From Pseudomonas citronellolis (GTDB taxonomy: Bacteria; Pseudomonadota; Gammaproteobacteria; Pseudomonadales; Pseudomonadaceae), in NCBI RefSeq assembly GCF_900112375.1, contig NZ_FOLS01000028.1, positions 54,383 through 118,382 of the forward strand: a DNA stretch of 64,000 nt. The letters are read 5' to 3'. Numbering within the stretch: position 1 is the stretch's first letter; every line of letters begins with the position of its first letter. The position numbers and the translations under genes are program-made. Shown in pieces: positions 27,291 to 36,854 of the stretch. The notes beneath the pieces were generated by a model, which did no database searches, was not told the origin of the DNA, and was given only the letters and a program-made list of their open reading frames with translations.

Positions 27291-28346
27291 ATGAGCCTGA
27301 GCCCCCTGAACCTTTCCGGCAGCGCCTACGAAATCGGCCTGGGCCTGGGCCGCTTCGGCCGCGACGCGGTGCACCAGCGCCTGCGCCCGCTGCCGCTGTG
27401 GCGCAGCCTGGCGGCGCGGGCCGGTTCGACCGCGGTGCAGCATATGCAGGCGCAGGTCCAGGCGCAGTTCCCGCGTATCTGGGACGAACTGCGCGGCCTG
27501 GCCGACGGCCTGGAACTGCCGCTGGAAGAGGTCTTCCTGTGGAACTGCCGCGGCGATTTCGTCCAGGACGCCAGCGTCGACGGCTGCACCACGGTGTTCG
27601 GCCCCGCCGAAGGCGGCTGGCTGATCGCCCACAACGAGGATGGCCTGCCCGCGCTCGACGGCTTCTGCGGCCTGCTCCAGGCGCAGCCCGAGCAGGGGCT
27701 GGGCTTCACCAGTTTCGTCTATCCCGGTTCGATCCCCGGCCACACCTTCGCGGTGAACGAGCGTGGGTTGGTCAGCACGGTCAACAACATCCGCCCGCGC
27801 GCCATCCCGGCGGGCCTGCCGCGCCAGGTGCTGGCCCGGGCGGTGCTGGATGCCGGGAGCCTGGCGCAGGCGGTCGCCGTGCTGTCCACGGCGGGGCGCG
27901 CCGGCGCCTTCCACCATGCCCTGGGGCAGGTGGGGGCGAGCCGGCTGTTCAGCGTCGAGGCCTGTTCCTCTGGCGTGGCGGTGCGGGAAATCCAGCACCC
28001 GGCGGGGCATTCCAACCACCTGCTGGATGCCGGCCTGGACGCCGCCGGCCAGCGCATCACCGGCAGTTCCGGCAGCCGCCAGCTGCGCGTCGATGCCTTG
28101 CTGGCCGGGGCGCCCGCGCTGCTGGACGAGGAGCGGGCGCTGGCCATCCTGCGCGACACGGCGGACGCCGGGCTGCCGGTGTACCGCCGCGCGGCGGACG
28201 ACCCGGACGAGGAGAACACCCTGGCCACGGCCGTGTTCCGCATCGGGGCGAACTCGGTAGAATGGCGCGTCCACTGCCAGCCCGACACCCGAGAGGTCGA
28301 GGCCCGGGGCAGTGTCCGTCCCCACCCCGCACCTGGACCTGCATGA
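27291..28346 (+). CDS. C45 family peptidase / acyl-CoA:6-APA-type acyltransferase
   Basis: A 351-residue protein of the Ntn-hydrolase C45 group. The predicted self-processing nucleophile is the Cys in VDGCTTVFGPAEGGW (about residue 97), followed by LIAHNEDGLPA, the usual neighbours of the new N-terminal Cys. Later GHTFAVNERGLVSTVNNI fits too. The start at 27291 has GAAGG; an earlier ATG at 27270 overlaps the ATPase gene by 11 bases and is possible. Such enzymes cleave or form amide bonds on small amino-acid conjugates. Being in a transporter operon suggests it hydrolyses the imported amide. Confidence 0.85.
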   Translation: MSLSPLNLSGSAYEIGLGLGRFGRDAVHQRLRPLPLWRSLAARAGSTAVQHMQAQVQAQFPRIWDELRGLADGLELPLEEVFLWNCRGDFVQDASVDGCTTVFGPAEGGWLIAHNEDGLPALDGFCGLLQAQPEQGLGFTSFVYPGSIPGHTFAVNERGLVSTVNNIRPRAIPAGLPRQVLARAVLDAGSLAQAVAVLSTAGRAGAFHHALGQVGASRLFSVEACSSGVAVREIQHPAGHSNHLLDAGLDAAGQRITGSSGSRQLRVDALLAGAPALLDEERALAILRDTADAGLPVYRRAADDPDEENTLATAVFRIGANSVEWRVHCQPDTREVEARGSVRPHPAPGPA

Positions 28347-29248
28347 TGAGCCAAGCGCCCGCCGCCCTGCCCGACAACCTGGGAGCCCTCAAGCAACTGC
28401 TGGAGGACATCGAGCGCGGCGAGGCGGGCATCTCCCTGGGCGCCAGCTCGCGCCGCGTGCTGACGGCGCTGATCGAGGCGCCGCAGCGCACCGCGGTGTC
28501 GTCCATCAGCGAGCTGGCCGAGCAGCTGGGGGTCAACGCCTCGACCCTCTCGCGCCTGGCCCAGCGCCTGGGCTACGGCGGCTTCAGCAAGTTCCAGGAC
28601 GTGTTCCGCCGCGAGCTGACCGAGGGCAAGAGTTTCTACAGCGACCAGGCCTCGCGCCTGCTGCTGACCCCCGCCGACAGCACCCTGTCGCGCCTGACGC
28701 GCCTGGGCCGGCAGGAAAGCGCCAACATCGCCAGCCTGATCGAGCAGGTGGAGCCGGAAGTGTTCGCCCGCGTGGTGGAGCTGCTGGCCGGCGCGCGCCG
28801 CGTGCGCATCCACGGCATGCGCCAGTTCACCTCGCTGGCGCTGTTCATGTCCTACGGCCTGGGCATGCTGCGCCCCGACGTGGCGGCGCTGGACTCCAAC
28901 CGCCAGGGCGTGGCCGATGCCCTGGCGCAGCTGGATGCCGGCGACGTGCTGGTGGTCGCCAGTTGCTTCCCCTATACGCCGAGCGTGCTGGCCACCGCCG
29001 AAGTGGCGGCGCGCCACGGCATCGAGGTGGTGGCCCTGACCGATTCTTCGAGTTCGCCGTTGGCGCGGGTGGCGGCGCACAGCTTCTACGTGCCCAACCA
29101 CAGCCTGTTCTACAGCAACAGCATGTGCGCCTTCATGCTCCTGGCCCAGGGGCTGCTCAGCGAGGTGGCCGGACGGCTGGGCGAGAGCGCGCTGGCCTCG
29201 CTCAAGCACCGCGAAGCGCTGATCAGCGAGTTGAACGCCTCGCTCTGA
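28343..29248 (+). CDS. MurR/RpiR family transcriptional regulator with SIS domain
   Basis: A 301-residue protein. The N-terminal RpiR helix-turn-helix (SISELAEQLGVNASTLSRLA then QRLGYGGFSKFQDVFRREL) covers about 50-105. A SIS domain at about 130-270 follows (RRVRIHGMRQFTSLALFMSY, VLVVASCFPYTPSVLATAEV, EVVALTDSSSSPLARVA). SIS domains usually bind phosphosugars, but in transport operons RpiR proteins also sense amino acid derivatives. The start overlaps the C45 stop, so it is the last gene of the operon and probably controls it. Confidence 0.92.
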   Translation: MMSQAPAALPDNLGALKQLLEDIERGEAGISLGASSRRVLTALIEAPQRTAVSSISELAEQLGVNASTLSRLAQRLGYGGFSKFQDVFRRELTEGKSFYSDQASRLLLTPADSTLSRLTRLGRQESANIASLIEQVEPEVFARVVELLAGARRVRIHGMRQFTSLALFMSYGLGMLRPDVAALDSNRQGVADALAQLDAGDVLVVASCFPYTPSVLATAEVAARHGIEVVALTDSSSSPLARVAAHSFYVPNHSLFYSNSMCAFMLLAQGLLSEVAGRLGESALASLKHREALISELNASL

Positions 29249-29254
29249 GCCTGC

Positions 29255-30793
29255 TCAGGCTACCTGCACGCTGGCTTTGCGCGGATGTTCTCGGGCCAGG
29301 TACTCGGCCAGGCGCAGCTTCTGCGCGGCATCGAGGAACAGCCCGAGCTTGCTGCGGCGCCAGAGGATGTCCTCGGCGCCTTCGGCCCATTCCTCGCGGC
29401 ACAGGTAGTCCACCTCGCGGGCGTAGAGCCCGGCGCCCAGGTGTTCGCCCAGGTCGGTTTCGCCCTTCACCCCGTCGAGCAGGCGCCAGCTGCGCGTGCC
29501 GTAGCTGGTGGCCCAGCGCCGCGCCAGGCCGGCCGGCAGCCAGGGATGCCTGGCCAGCAGTTCGACGGCCAGGTCCTCGGGGCTGCTCATGTTTTCGCCG
29601 CCGGGCAGCGGGGCATCGGCGGTCCAGGCCGGGCCCAGGCGCGGGAAGGTCGGCGCCAGCTCGGCCAGGGCGGCCTCGGCCAGCTTGCGGTAGGTGGTCA
29701 GCTTGCCGCCGAACACCGACAGCAACGGCGCTTCGCCTGGCGCGCCCTGCAGCGAGAGGGTGTAGTCGCGGGTGACGGCGGACGGCTCGTCGGACTCGTC
29801 GTCGCACAGCGGGCGCACCCCGGAGAAGCTCCAGAGGATGTCTTCACGATGCAACTGGCGCTTGAAGTGGGCGTTGACCACTGCCAGCAGGTAGCCGGTT
29901 TCCTCGTCGCTGATCTGCACCTTCGCCGGGTCGCCCAGGTATTCGCGGTCGGTGGTGCCGATCAGGGTGAAGCGCCCCAGGTAGGGGATGACGAAGACGA
30001 TGCGGCGGTCCTCGTTCTGCAGGATGTACGCCTGCTCGCCCTCGTACAGCCGCGGCACCACCAGGTGGCTGCCCTGGATCAGGCGGATGCCGTAGGGCGG
30101 CCGCTGGCGCAGGTCGTCGCGGAGGAACTGCGCCACCCAGGGCCCGGCGGCGTTGACCAGGGCGCGGGCGCGGATGGAATAGAGGCTGCCGTCGTCGCGC
30201 TCCAGATGCAGGTGCCACAGGCCCTTGCTGCGCCGCGCGCTGACGCAGCGGGTGCGCGGGTGCACGTGGGCGCCGCGCTCGCGGGCGGCCATGGCGTTGA
30301 GCACCACCAGGCGGGCGTCGTCGACGGAACAGTCGGCATACTCGAAGCCGCGGCGCAGATGTTCCTGCAGCGGGCTGTCGGCGCCGAAGCGCAGGCTACG
30401 GGAGGCGGGCAGCTTCTCGCGCCGGCCCAGGTGGTCGTAGAAGAACAGCCCGGCGCGGATCATCCAGGCCGGGCGCAGGTGCGGCTGGTGCGGCAGCACG
30501 AAACGCAGCGGGTGGACGATGTGCGGCGCCTTGGCCAGCAGCACCTCGCGCTCGGCCAGGGCCTCGCGCACCAGGCGGAATTCGCCGTGTTCCAGGTAGC
30601 GCAGGCCGCCGTGGACCAGCTTGCTGCTGGCCGAGGAGGTGTGGCTGGCCAGGTCGTGCTGTTCGCAAAGGAAGGTGAGCAGGCCGCGCCCGGCGGCGTC
30701 CGCCGCGATGCCCGCGCCATTGATGCCGCCGCCGACCACCGCCAGGTCGTAGACCTCAGCCAGGGGAGCGGAGCGCTTGTGGGAATGGCTCAT
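29255..30793 (-). CDS. glpD: Aerobic glycerol-3-phosphate dehydrogenase
   Basis: A 512-residue flavoprotein with the FAD motif VYDLAVVGGGINGAGIAADA near the N-terminus, HTSSASSKLVHGGLRYLEHG, FVIPYLGRFTLIGTTDREY and a C-terminal GlpD domain (LLDGVKGETDLGEHLGAGLY). It oxidises sn-glycerol 3-phosphate to dihydroxyacetone phosphate and passes electrons to quinone at the inner membrane. The start at 30793 has AGAGGA upstream. The promoter region carries two strong GlpR operators. Unlike the P. aeruginosa glpFKRD locus, glpF and glpK are not adjacent here. Confidence 0.95.
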   Translation of the reverse strand: MSHSHKRSAPLAEVYDLAVVGGGINGAGIAADAAGRGLLTFLCEQHDLASHTSSASSKLVHGGLRYLEHGEFRLVREALAEREVLLAKAPHIVHPLRFVLPHQPHLRPAWMIRAGLFFYDHLGRREKLPASRSLRFGADSPLQEHLRRGFEYADCSVDDARLVVLNAMAARERGAHVHPRTRCVSARRSKGLWHLHLERDDGSLYSIRARALVNAAGPWVAQFLRDDLRQRPPYGIRLIQGSHLVVPRLYEGEQAYILQNEDRRIVFVIPYLGRFTLIGTTDREYLGDPAKVQISDEETGYLLAVVNAHFKRQLHREDILWSFSGVRPLCDDESDEPSAVTRDYTLSLQGAPGEAPLLSVFGGKLTTYRKLAEAALAELAPTFPRLGPAWTADAPLPGGENMSSPEDLAVELLARHPWLPAGLARRWATSYGTRSWRLLDGVKGETDLGEHLGAGLYAREVDYLCREEWAEGAEDILWRRSKLGLFLDAAQKLRLAEYLAREHPRKASVQVA

Positions 30794-30828
30794 GGGGCGT
30801 CCTCTTGGCTGGAAATGAACATAAATGC

Positions 30829-30844
30829 GTTCGAATTCGAAAAT
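30829..30844. promoter_or_regulatory. Predicted GlpR operator 1 (glpD-proximal)
   Basis: GTTCGAATTCGAAAAT contains the perfect palindrome TTCGAATTCGAA (30830-30841) and fits the GlpR pattern of TTCG and CGAA arms around four A/T bases. It lies about 37 bases before the glpD start, where a repressor would block transcription. Confidence 0.75.
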
Positions 30845-30909
30845 ATGATAGGCGAGAGAACGCCGGATGGCCAGGCTGAAGCCCAGCCATTCGGCTGATT
30901 TACCGGGGA

Positions 30910-30925
30910 TTTTCGTATTCGAACA
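30910..30925. promoter_or_regulatory. Predicted GlpR operator 2 (glpR-proximal)
   Basis: TTTTCGTATTCGAACA has the core TTCG-TATT-CGAA (30912-30923), again the GlpR pattern. Its centre is 82 bases from that of operator 1, close to eight helical turns, so looping between the two is possible. It ends 9 bases downstream of the glpR stop codon, so it lies between glpR and glpD. Confidence 0.7.
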
Positions 30926-30934
30926 CAAGCCGCG

Positions 30935-31690
30935 TCAGACCAGCTCCAGCTGCACCTTGTGCTGGGCCAGCAGGCGCGCCACGGCGGGCGGCGGCGCGGC
31001 GTCGGTGAACAGGCGGTCGACCAGGCCGATCGGCCCCAGGCGCACCAGGGCGTTGCGCCCGAACTTGCTGGAGTCGGCGGCGAGGAACACCTGCCGGGCG
31101 TTGTCGATGATGGCGCGGGAGACGCGCACTTCCTGGTAGTCGAAGTCCAGCAGGCTGCCGTCCTCGTCGATGCCGCTGATACCCACCAGGGCGAAGTCGG
31201 CGCGGAACTGCTCGATGAAGTCCACCGCCGCCTGGCCGACCACGCCGCCGTCGCCGCGCACGGTGCCGCCGGCCACCAGCACTTCGAAATCGTCCTTGGC
31301 GCTGAGGGTGGCGGCGACGTGCAGGTTGTTGGTGATGATCTTCAGGTGGCGGTGGCCGAGCAGGGCGCGGGCGATGGCCTCTGTGGTGGTGCCGATGTTG
31401 ATGAACAGCGAGGCGTCGTCGGGAATCTGCGCCGCCACCGCCTCGGCGATGCGCTGCTTCTCGTCGCGCATCTGGTCGGCGCGGGTGTTGTAGGCGGTGT
31501 TCTCGATGCTCGAATCCCAGGCCGCGCCGCCGTGGTAGCGGCGCAGCAGGCTGCGCTCGGCGAGCTGGTTGATGTCGCGGCGGATGGTCTGCGGGGTGAC
31601 GGCGAACTGCTGGGCCAGTTCCTCGATGCTCAGGTAGCCGCGTTCGCGGACCAGATCGAGGATGTCTTGCTGTCGGGGGGGCAGGTTCAT
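30935..31690 (-). CDS. glpR: DeoR-family glycerol-3-phosphate regulon repressor GlpR
   Basis: A 251-residue DeoR-type repressor beginning [20 protein letters not shown]. The helix-turn-helix is [20 protein letters not shown], followed by [15 protein letters not shown]. The effector domain has [20 protein letters not shown] and [20 protein letters not shown]. It binds glycerol 3-phosphate and releases glp operators. It is encoded just upstream of glpD on the same strand, 141 bases apart, with its own binding sites between them. Confidence 0.92.
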   Translation of the reverse strand: MNLPPRQQDILDLVRERGYLSIEELAQQFAVTPQTIRRDINQLAERSLLRRYHGGAAWDSSIENTAYNTRADQMRDEKQRIAEAVAAQIPDDASLFINIGTTTEAIARALLGHRHLKIITNNLHVAATLSAKDDFEVLVAGGTVRGDGGVVGQAAVDFIEQFRADFALVGISGIDEDGSLLDFDYQEVRVSRAIIDNARQVFLAADSSKFGRNALVRLGPIGLVDRLFTDAAPPPAVARLLAQHKVQLELV

Positions 31691-32207
31691 CTGCGCTCTC
31701 GTGGGGGCGGGGCGGAGGGTCAAGGATGCCGGAGTGGGGCGGGGCTGTCATGTGGGGGTGTTCGTGCCACCGGGGTGTCCGGCGTAGCCGGTGAATCCAA
31801 TCGCGGACGGAGTCCGCTCCTACCGCATGAGCGAGCATGGCTTTTCGTAGGATGGTGTTGAGCGAAGCGATACCCATCACCGCAACCGCATGGGTTTCGC
31901 CAAGACTCAACCCATCCTACGAAAAGCGTCTCGCTGCAGCCGGCAAGACAGTTGCTCCTACGCCTGTGCCTCCTGGAACCGTAGGAGCGGACTCCGTCCG
32001 CGATTCAGCGGATAACGCCGTACGGATTTCCGCAGAAACCTCCGCGCGCTGGGGATAGGGCGCTCTTGAAGCCGACCTCCCCGGCCCCGCCTTTCGCCCG
32101 TGCGACCTATTCTTATAGCCAACAGCCGACCCTATTCCCCTGCGGAATGTAAGCCCATACGCTGCAGGGGATCGACGGAAAGCCTCCGTCAGCATTCGGG
32201 GCTCACA
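31691..32207. repeat. 517-bp gap between glpR and ldcA, mostly REP-like repeats
   Basis: Repeat elements with GTAG/CTAC feet occupy about 31796-32012. They are half a GGACGGAGTCCGCTCC element, a GTAGGATGGTGTTGAGCGAA / CAACCCATCCTACG pair (31850-31921), an inverted GCCGGCAAGACAGTTGCTCC element ending at 31961, and GTAGGAGCGGACTCCGTCCG. The remaining 190 bases before ldcA (AT-richer TTCTTATAGCC at about 32107) should carry the ldcA promoter and leader; the ldcA start lacks a strong Shine-Dalgarno. Confidence 0.75.
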
Positions 32208-34475
32208 ATGTATAAAGATCTGAAATTCCCCATCCTCATCGTCCACCGCGACATCAAGGCCGACACCGTCGCCGGCGACCGCGTCCGCGGCATCGCCCGC
32301 GAGCTGGAGCTGGACGGCTTCAGCATCCTTTCCACCGCCAGTGCCACCGAGGGGCGCATCGTCGCCTCCACCCACCATGGCCTGGCCTGCATCCTGGTCG
32401 CCGCCGAGGGGGCGGGGGAGAACCAGCGCCTGTTGCAGGACGTGGTCGAGCTGATCCGCGTGGCGCGGGTGCGGGCGCCGCAGCTGCCGATCTTCGCCCT
32501 CGGCGAGCAGATGACCATCGAGAACGCACCGGCCGAGTCCATGGCCGACCTGCACCAGCTGCGCGGCATCCTCTACCTGTTCGAAGACACCGTGCCCTTC
32601 CTCGCCCGCCAGGTCTCGCGGGCCGCGCGCAAGTATCTGGAGGGCCTGCTGCCGCCGTTCTTCCGCGCCCTGGTGGAGCACACCGCGCAGTCCAACTATT
32701 CCTGGCACACGCCTGGCCACGGCGGCGGCGTGGCCTACCGCAAGAGCCCGGTGGGGCAGGCTTTCCACCAGTTCTTCGGGGAGAACACCCTGCGCTCGGA
32801 CCTGTCCGTTTCGGTGCCCGAGCTGGGCTCGCTGCTCGACCACACCGGCCCGCTGGCCGAGGCCGAGGCCCGCGCGGCGCGCAACTTCGGTGCCGACCAC
32901 ACCTTCTTCGTGATCAACGGCACCTCCACGGCGAACAAGATCGTCTGGCACTCCATGGTCAGCCGCGACGACCTGGTGCTGGTGGACCGCAACTGCCACA
33001 AGTCGGTGCTGCACTCGATCATCATGACCGGCGCCATCCCGCTGTACCTGTGCCCGGAGCGCAACGAGCTGGGCATCATCGGGCCCATTCCGCTGTCCGA
33101 GTTCAGCCGCGAGTCGATCGCCGCGAAGATCGCCGCCAATCCCCTGGCCCGCGGCCGCGAGCCGAAGGTGCGGCTGGCGGTGGTGACCAACTCCACCTAC
33201 GACGGCCTGTGCTACAACGCCGAGCTGATCAAGCAGGCCCTGGACGGCAGCGTCGAGGTGCTGCACTTCGACGAGGCCTGGTACGCCTACGCCGCCTTCC
33301 ACGAGTTCTACGACCGCCGCTACGGCATGGCCACCAGCCGCGGCGAGGACGGGCCGCTGGTGTTCACCACGCATTCCACCCACAAGATGCTGGCGGCCTT
33401 CAGCCAGGCCTCGATGATCCACGTGCAGGACGGCGGCAAGCGGCGCCTGGACCGCGCGCGCTTCAACGAAGCCTTCATGATGCACATCTCCACCTCGCCG
33501 CAGTACGGCATCATCGCCTCGCTGGACGTGGCCTCGGCGATGATGGAGGGCCCGGCCGGGCGTTCGCTGATCCAGGAGACCTTCGACGAGGCCCTGAGCT
33601 TCCGCCGCGCCCTGGCCAACGTGCAGCAGAACCTGGCGGCCGGCGACTGGTGGTTCTGCGTGTGGCAGCCGCCGGGCGTGGAGGGCACCGACGAGGTGCG
33701 CACCCGCGACTGGCTGCTGGAGCCCGACGCCGAGTGGCACGGCTTCGGCGAGGTGGAAGACGACTACGTGCTGCTCGACCCGATCAAGGTCACCCTGGCC
33801 ACCCCGGGCCTGAACGCCGCCGGGCGTCTTGAAGAGCACGGCATTCCCGCCGCGGTGGTCGGCCGCTTCCTCTGGGAGCGCGGCCTGGTGGTGGAGAAGA
33901 CCGGCCTGTACTCCTTCCTGGTGCTGTTCTCCATGGGCGTGACCAAGGGCAAGTGGAGCACCCTGGTCACCGAGCTGCTGGAGTTCAAGCGCAGCTACGA
34001 CGGCAACGCGCCGCTGTCCGAGGCCCTGCCCAGCGTGCTCCAGGCCGCCCCGGCGCGCTACGCCGGCATGGGCCTGCGCGACCTCTGCGAGCAGTTGCAC
34101 GCCTGCTACCGCGAGCACGCCACGGCCAAGGCCATGCGCCGCATGTACACCATCCTGCCGGAACTGGCGCTGCGCCCGGCCGACGCCTACACCCAGTTGG
34201 TGCGCGGCGAGGTCGAGGCGGTGCCCATCGAGCGCCTCGAAGGGCGCATCGCCGCGGTCATGCTGGTGCCTTACCCGCCGGGCATCCCGCTGATCATGCC
34301 CGGTGAGCGCTTCACCGAGGCGACGCGCTCGATCCTCGACTACCTGGCCTTTGCCCGGACCTTCGAACACGACTTCCCCGGTTTCGATTCCGATGTGCAT
34401 GGCCTGCAGGTGCAGGACGTGGACGGCCGGCGCTGCTATACCGTTGAGTGCATCGTGGAAAATGCCGACAGCTGA
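32208..34475 (+). CDS. ldcA: Lysine decarboxylase (Orn/Lys/Arg decarboxylase class I)
   Basis: A 755-residue protein beginning MYKDLKFPILIVHRDIKADT, essentially the start of P. aeruginosa LdcA. An N-terminal receiver-like wing domain (1-125) precedes the PLP domain; the internal aldimine lysine is Lys393 in HSTHKMLAAFSQASMIH. SWHTPGHGGGVAYRKSPVG and HFDEAWYAYAAFH are other active-site segments. It turns lysine into cadaverine and CO2 as the first step of decarboxylase-route lysine catabolism. In P. aeruginosa it forms a unit with the permease gene behind it and is under ArgR control (known from that species); I did not find a convincing ArgR box. Confidence 0.95.
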   Translation: MYKDLKFPILIVHRDIKADTVAGDRVRGIARELELDGFSILSTASATEGRIVASTHHGLACILVAAEGAGENQRLLQDVVELIRVARVRAPQLPIFALGEQMTIENAPAESMADLHQLRGILYLFEDTVPFLARQVSRAARKYLEGLLPPFFRALVEHTAQSNYSWHTPGHGGGVAYRKSPVGQAFHQFFGENTLRSDLSVSVPELGSLLDHTGPLAEAEARAARNFGADHTFFVINGTSTANKIVWHSMVSRDDLVLVDRNCHKSVLHSIIMTGAIPLYLCPERNELGIIGPIPLSEFSRESIAAKIAANPLARGREPKVRLAVVTNSTYDGLCYNAELIKQALDGSVEVLHFDEAWYAYAAFHEFYDRRYGMATSRGEDGPLVFTTHSTHKMLAAFSQASMIHVQDGGKRRLDRARFNEAFMMHISTSPQYGIIASLDVASAMMEGPAGRSLIQETFDEALSFRRALANVQQNLAAGDWWFCVWQPPGVEGTDEVRTRDWLLEPDAEWHGFGEVEDDYVLLDPIKVTLATPGLNAAGRLEEHGIPAAVVGRFLWERGLVVEKTGLYSFLVLFSMGVTKGKWSTLVTELLEFKRSYDGNAPLSEALPSVLQAAPARYAGMGLRDLCEQLHACYREHATAKAMRRMYTILPELALRPADAYTQLVRGEVEAVPIERLEGRIAAVMLVPYPPGIPLIMPGERFTEATRSILDYLAFARTFEHDFPGFDSDVHGLQVQDVDGRRCYTVECIVENADS

Positions 34476-34512
34476 TTCCGTCGTCCAGGGCGACGGGACC
34501 TAAGGAGCGAGG

Positions 34513-35865
34513 ATGAGCGGGGGAGAGGCTGCCAAGAAAGGCAGCATGGGGTTCTGGAGCTGTACCGCGCTGGTGATCGGCAACATGGTCGGCTCGGGCG
34601 TCTTCCTGCTGCCCTCCAGCCTCGCCGCCTATGGCGGGCTCAGCCTGTTCGGCTGGCTGGTCTCCAGCACCGGCGCGGTGCTGCTGGCCTTCACCTTCGC
34701 CCGCCTGGCGCGGCTCAACCCCGGCGCCGGCGGGCCCTACGCCTACACCCGCGAGGGCTTCGGCAGCTTCGCCGGCTACCTGTGCGCCTGGACCTACTGG
34801 AAGGCCGCGTGGATCGGCAACGCCGCCATCGCCGTGACCCTGGTGGGCTACCTGCGGGTGTTCATCCCGGCGCTGGCCGACCCGCTGCTGATGGTGGCCA
34901 CCGCCATCGGCGCCATCTGGCTGTGCACCTTCATCAACCTGCGCGGCATCGCCACCTTCGCCGTGGTGCAGAACCTGCTCACCGCGCTCAAGCTGATCCC
35001 GCTGCTGCTGGTCGGGGTGCTCGGCTGGCTGCACTTCAACCCCGACTACCTGACCATTCCGCCGCGCGAGCAGTTGCCGAACATGGGCTATGCCCAGGCC
35101 ATCGCCACCACCGCGGCGCTGACGCTCTGGTCGTTCATCGGCCTGGAATCGGCGACGGTGCCGGCCGACGACGTCCGCGACCCCAAGCGCACCATCCCGC
35201 GCGCCACCCTGTTCGGCACCCTGGCCGCGGCCGGCGTGTACGTGTTGTCGATCACCTCGGTGCAGGGCCTGATGCCGCCGGAAGTACTGGCCAGGTCGAC
35301 CTCGCCCTTCGCCGACGCCGCGCGCGTGCTGATGGGCGACTGGGGCTACTACCTGGTGGCCGCCGGCGCGGTGATCGCCTGCCTCGGCGCGCTCAACGGC
35401 TGGGTGCTGCTGCAGGGGCAGATCCCGGTGGCGCCGGCGCGCGACGGGCTGTTCCCCGAATCCCTCGGCAAGCTCAACAAGCATGGCGCCCCGGCCAACG
35501 GCCTGTGGGCCTCGGGGCTGCTGGTGACGGTGCTGGTGCTGATCGACGGCCAGGGCAACCTGGTGGACGTGTTCAACGTCATCATCCTGCTCGGCACCAT
35601 GACCGGCGTGGTGCCCTACGCCTTCTGCACCGCGGCGCTGCTGCAGCTGCTGGCGGTGCGCACCAGCGAGTTCTCGCCGCGCTCGCGGCCGCAGCTGATC
35701 GCCGTCGGCTCGCTGGGCTTCCTCTACTCGCTGTGGGCCCTCTACGGCACCGGCGAGCAGGCCATCTTCTGGGGCTTCCTGGTGTTCATGGCGGGCATCC
35801 CGATGTACACCTGGCGGCAATGGCGCAACCGCCAGCAGGGCCTACCGGTGGCGGAAATCGACTAG
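34513..35865 (+). CDS. APC family basic amino acid/diamine antiporter
   Basis: A 450-residue protein with about twelve membrane segments starting GFWSCTALVIGNMVGSGVFL, the GSG(V/I) substrate motif of AdiC/CadB-like antiporters. LWSFIGLESATVPADDV lies in the sixth segment and the proximal helix TRDV-like pattern follows. The ATG has AAGGAG upstream and lies 38 bases after ldcA, so the two form an operon. A lysine/cadaverine exchange role is the natural reading. Confidence 0.9.
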   Translation: MSGGEAAKKGSMGFWSCTALVIGNMVGSGVFLLPSSLAAYGGLSLFGWLVSSTGAVLLAFTFARLARLNPGAGGPYAYTREGFGSFAGYLCAWTYWKAAWIGNAAIAVTLVGYLRVFIPALADPLLMVATAIGAIWLCTFINLRGIATFAVVQNLLTALKLIPLLLVGVLGWLHFNPDYLTIPPREQLPNMGYAQAIATTAALTLWSFIGLESATVPADDVRDPKRTIPRATLFGTLAAAGVYVLSITSVQGLMPPEVLARSTSPFADAARVLMGDWGYYLVAAGAVIACLGALNGWVLLQGQIPVAPARDGLFPESLGKLNKHGAPANGLWASGLLVTVLVLIDGQGNLVDVFNVIILLGTMTGVVPYAFCTAALLQLLAVRTSEFSPRSRPQLIAVGSLGFLYSLWALYGTGEQAIFWGFLVFMAGIPMYTWRQWRNRQQGLPVAEID

Positions 35866-36002
35866 CGCCCGTTCGCAGCTGGAGCGTGCCCTGCATCACA
35901 TAGGCCGGCATCGACTTTTGCCCTTGCCTTGTTATAGTGGCACGCCATCACTACAAGAACTGCCGCGCACAGCAGAGCAGGGCATTCCCGAGGGTTTCCC
36001 CC

Positions 36003-36815
36003 GTGACCGAGTACAAAGCATTTCGCGTCGAACTGGCCGACAAGATCGCGCATGTGATCATCAATCGCCCGGAAAAAGTCAACGCGATGAACGCCGATTT
36101 CTGGCGCGAGATCGTCGATATCTTTCGTTGGGCCGATGAAACGGATGAAGTCCGCGTGGTGGTGGTTTCCGGTGCCGGCAAGCATTTCTCCGCCGGCATC
36201 GACCTGATGCTGCTGGCCCAGGCCGGCAGCCAACTGGGCAAGGACGTCGGCCGCAACGCCCGCGCCCTGCGCCGCAAGATTCTCGAACTGCAGGCCTCGT
36301 TCAACGCCATCGACGCCTGCAGCAAGCCGGTGCTCGCCGCCGTGCAGGGCTATTGCCTGGGCGGCGCCATCGACCTGATCTCGGCCTGCGACATGCGCTA
36401 CTGCAGCGAGGACGCGCAGTTCTCCATCAAGGAAATCGACATGGGCATGGCCGCCGACGTCGGCACCCTGCAGCGCCTGCCGCGGCTGATCGGTGACGGC
36501 ATCATGCGCGAGCTGGCCTACACCGGGCGCATGGTCGACGCCGCCGAGGCGGTGCGCATCGGCCTGGTCAACCGCAGCTACGCCGACAGCGCGGCGCTGC
36601 TCGACGGTGTGTTCGAGCTGGCGCGGCAGATCGCCGGCAAGTCGCCGATCGCCATCCGCGGCACCAAGGAGATGATCCGCTACGCCCGCGACCACAGCGT
36701 CGAGGACGGCCTGGAATACATCGCCACCTGGAACGCCGCCATGCTGCAATCGGCCGACCTGCAGAAGGCCATGGCCGCCCACATGAGCAAGCAGCAGCCG
36801 GAGTTCGCCGACTGA
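36003..36815 (+). CDS. Enoyl-CoA hydratase/isomerase (crotonase) family protein
   Basis: A 270-residue protein starting with GTG; the open frame extends upstream to 35937 but that part is not protein-like. VTEYKAFRVELADKIAHVII is the family N-terminus. The oxyanion segments are GAGKHFSAGIDLMLL and VQGYCLGGAIDLISACDM. Glu and Asp in KEIDMGMAADVGTLQRLPRL sit where delta(3,5)-delta(2,4)-dienoyl-CoA isomerases carry their acids, so isomerase activity is likely. It precedes fimL by 39 bases as in other pseudomonads. Confidence 0.9.
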   Translation: MTEYKAFRVELADKIAHVIINRPEKVNAMNADFWREIVDIFRWADETDEVRVVVVSGAGKHFSAGIDLMLLAQAGSQLGKDVGRNARALRRKILELQASFNAIDACSKPVLAAVQGYCLGGAIDLISACDMRYCSEDAQFSIKEIDMGMAADVGTLQRLPRLIGDGIMRELAYTGRMVDAAEAVRIGLVNRSYADSAALLDGVFELARQIAGKSPIAIRGTKEMIRYARDHSVEDGLEYIATWNAAMLQSADLQKAMAAHMSKQQPEFAD

Positions 36816-36854
36816 TGCCCCATTACCCCCTCGCGCAGGAGGCGCGTTAGCCCG

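Noticed and set aside
31917..34400. An 827-codon minus-strand frame opposite ldcA
   Set aside because: Antisense shadow of ldcA; the product has no recognisable motif and the + strand protein matches lysine decarboxylase throughout.
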